Below, piece by piece: positions 62,051 through 64,000 of a DNA stretch of 64,000 nucleotides. Both the position numbers and the translations under genes were made by a program. Positions within the stretch are counted from its first letter, which is position 1, and the number at the start of each line of letters is the position of its first letter. Under the pieces are notes generated by a model. It was not told the DNA's origin, searched no databases, and saw only the letters and a list, made by a program, of their open reading frames with translations. Origin of the DNA: Hydractinia symbiolongicarpus (Eukaryota > Cnidaria > Hydrozoa > Anthoathecata > Hydractiniidae); contig NC_079876.1 in NCBI RefSeq assembly GCF_029227915.1, positions 7,132,001-7,196,000 of the forward strand, in the 5' to 3' direction.

Positions 62051-64000
62051 AATCCCGGACTCGGCCCGTATAGTCAAAAGTATACGAAGAAAGCACCCAG
62101 GGAGTAAACTCATTTTCCAAACGATTTTTTAAAATATTTTTTCACCACTAAAACGCATGAGACTTGTAGTTTTCAAGAATGTTTTCATTTTTGATGAGAC
62201 GCTGAATAAAAGAAGTTTAATCGCCTGCAAACGAAAACCTGCGATTTCCCGTAAATCCCGGACTCGGCCCGTATAGTAATGAAAGTACCCGGGATGTAAA
62301 CTCATTTCCCGAACGATTTTTTAAGTTATTATTTCACCACTAAAACCCATGAGACTTGTAGTTTTCAAAAATGTTTTCATTTTTGATGAGACGCTGTATA
62401 AAAGAAGTTTAATCGCCGGCAAACGAAAACCTGCGATTTCTCGTAAATCCCGGACTCGGCCCGCATAGTCAAAAGTATACAAAGAAAGTACCCAGGGAGT
62501 AAACTCATTTCCCGAAAGATTTTTTAAATTATTTTTTCACCACTAAAACGCATGAGACTTGTAGTTTTCAAAATTGTTTTCATTTTTGATGAGACGCTGA
62601 ATAAAAGAAGTTTAATCGCCGGCAAACAAAAACCTGCGATTTCCCGTAAATCCCGGACTCGGCCCGTATAGTCAAAAGTATACGAAGAAAGCACCCAGGG
62701 AGTAAACTCATTTCCCGAACGATTTTTTAAATTATATTTTCACCACTAAAACGCATGAGACTTGTAGTTTTCAAAAATGTTTTCATTTTTGATGAGACGC
62801 TGAATGAAACCTGCGATTTCCCGTAAATCCCGGACTCTGCCCGTATAGTCAAAAGTATACAAAGAAAGTACCCAGGGTGTAAACTCATTTCCCGAACGAT
62901 TTTTTAAATTATTATTTCACCACTAAAGCCCATGAGACTTGTAGTTTTCAAAAATGTTTTTATTTTTGAAGAGACGCTGAATAAAAGAAGTTTAATCGCC
63001 GGCAAACGAAAACCCGCCATTTCCCGTAAACCCCGGACTCAGCCCGCATATTCAAAAGTATACAAAGAAAGTACCCAGGAAGTAAACTCATTTCCCTAAC
63101 GATTTTTTAAATTAATTTTTTACCACTAAAACGCATGAGACTTGTAGTTTTCAAAAATGTTTTCATTTTTGATGAGACGCTGAATAAAAGAAGTTTAATC
63201 GCCGGCAAACGAAAACCTGCGATTTCCCGTAAATCCCGGACTCGGCCCGTATAGTCAAAAGTATACAAAGAAAGTACCCAGGGTGTAAACTCATTTCCCG
63301 AACGATTTTTTAAATTATTATTTCACCACTAAAGCCCATGAGACTTGTAGTTTTTAAAAATGTTTTCATTTTTGATGAAACACTGAATAAAAGAAGTTTA
63401 AACGCCGGCAAACGAAAACCCGCGACTTCCCGTAAATCCCGGACTCGGCCCGTATAGTCAAAAGTATACGAAGAAAGCACCCAGGGAGTAAACTCATTTT
63501 CCGAACGATTTTTTAAAATATTTTTTCACCACTAAAACGCATGAGACTTGTAGTTTTCAAAAATGTTTTCATTTTTGATGAGACGCTGAATAAAAGAAGT
63601 TTAATCGCCGGCAAACGATAACCTGCGATTTCCCGTAAATCCCGGACTCGGCCCGTATAGTCAAAAGTATACAAAGAAAGCACCCAGGGAGTAAACTCAT
63701 TTCCCGAACGATTTTTTAAATTATTTTTTTACCACTAAAACGCATGAGACTTGTAGTTCTCAAAAATGTTTTCATTTTTGATGAGACGCTGAATAAAAGA
63801 AGTTTAATCGCCGGCAAACGAAAACCTGCGATTTCCCGTAAATCCCGGACTCGGCCCGTATAGTCAAAAGTATACAAAGAAAGTACCCAGGGTGTAAACT
63901 CATTTCCCGAACGATTTTTTAAATTATTATTTCACCACTAAAGCCCATGAGACTTGTAGTTTTTAAAAATGTTTTCATTTTTGATGAAACACTGAATAAA
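62051..64000 (+). repeat. Mixed satellite to the window end, with a 26 bp deletion monomer
   Basis: The CTCTGCCCG / CTCAGCCCGCATATTC cassette recurs (62,836 and 63,038). Its first monomer reads GACGCTGAATGAAACCTGCG at 62,796, lacking 26 bp between two GAAA motifs, so the GCCGGC palindrome is lost in that copy. The rest is ordinary monomers, cut by the window end. Confidence 0.8.

Larger units (their letters stand above)
26199..64000 (+). repeat. Right satellite array to the window end
   Basis: Uninterrupted 203 bp monomers (with 192 bp and a few other length variants) run to the last base, where the window cuts a monomer at ACACTGAATAAA. I see no transposon, gene or unique sequence in these 37.8 kb. 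Open frames of 61-118 codons recur with monomer subtypes on both strands and are not supported as genes. Confidence 0.97.

Noticed and set aside
5547-62120. Dozens of 61-118 codon open frames on both strands with repeated peptides such as YTFDYTGRVRDLREIAGFRLPAIKLL
   Set aside because: They are translations of the same satellite monomer, appear once per subtype, and occur on both strands over the same DNA. Since 203 is not a multiple of 3, they end near monomer boundaries; the longer ones arise only where an indel restores frame. There is no protein family resemblance and no codon-level conservation pattern that I can see.
1-64000. CENP-B box in the satellite
   Set aside because: The minus strand of CGCCGGCAAACGAAAA gives TTTTCGTTTGCCGGCG, which matches the first half of the box (TTCGTT) but lacks the required A and CGGG positions. 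Not a supported site.
1-64000. 5S rRNA, tRNA or snRNA gene unit as the origin of the 203 bp repeat
   Set aside because: No tRNA A/B box pair with a foldable cloverleaf, no 5S internal control region, and no conserved RNA core was recognised in the monomer on either strand.

Overview
The window is almost entirely one eukaryotic satellite DNA array. A monomer of about 203 bp repeats head-to-tail, always in the same orientation, from the first base to the last, giving roughly 295 copies by length (my estimate, not a computed count). The array leaves the window at both ends. No host gene, tRNA, rRNA or CRISPR array is visible. The organism is most likely an invertebrate animal. The evidence is the long satellite, a 5'-truncated non-LTR retrotransposon whose reverse-transcriptase tail resembles families common in cnidarians and other marine invertebrates, and a Helitron-like insert. 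Species cannot be told from this sequence.

Each monomer has a T/A-rich half (T-runs, ATTTTTGATGAGACGCTGAATAAA) and a CpG-rich half (CGCCGGC, CCCGTAAATCCCGGACTCGGCCCG, GTATAC). A recurrent 192 bp variant lacks 11 bp around the GTATAC palindrome (reads TATAGTAATGAAAG). Monomer subtypes are arranged in several higher-order repeat (HOR) systems: ~1,602 bp (1-3153); 3,572 bp (3154-10703); 1,196 bp made of 598 bp trimers (10704-15300 and 28351-31000); 1,420/2,017 bp (15301-20958); 2,178 bp (21843-27130); 1,816/1,613/1,218 bp (33010-46570); 2,223/1,410 bp (48068-53900); 2,027 bp (53230-57290); 810 bp (57291-58510); 2,219 bp (58571-62050). The rest are mixed monomers or fragments of these units.

Two kinds of non-satellite sequence interrupt the array. 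(1) 11725-14299 is a 2,575 bp AT-rich single-copy insert. It begins TC, ends CTAG, lies exactly between A and T, makes no target duplication, and its empty site is present elsewhere in the window. These are Helitron hallmarks. It encodes no Rep/helicase and carries its own decayed ~93 bp tandem repeat. (2) A 967 bp 5'-truncated LINE with an A-rich tail and a short target-site duplication occurs twice (23054-24020 and 25232-26198). The copies look identical and lie exactly 2,178 bp apart, because the LINE inserted once and was then amplified as part of the satellite HOR.

The only protein-coding sequence with recognisable homology is the C-terminal reverse-transcriptase fragment of that LINE. 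The many 60-118 aa open frames elsewhere are satellite shadows.
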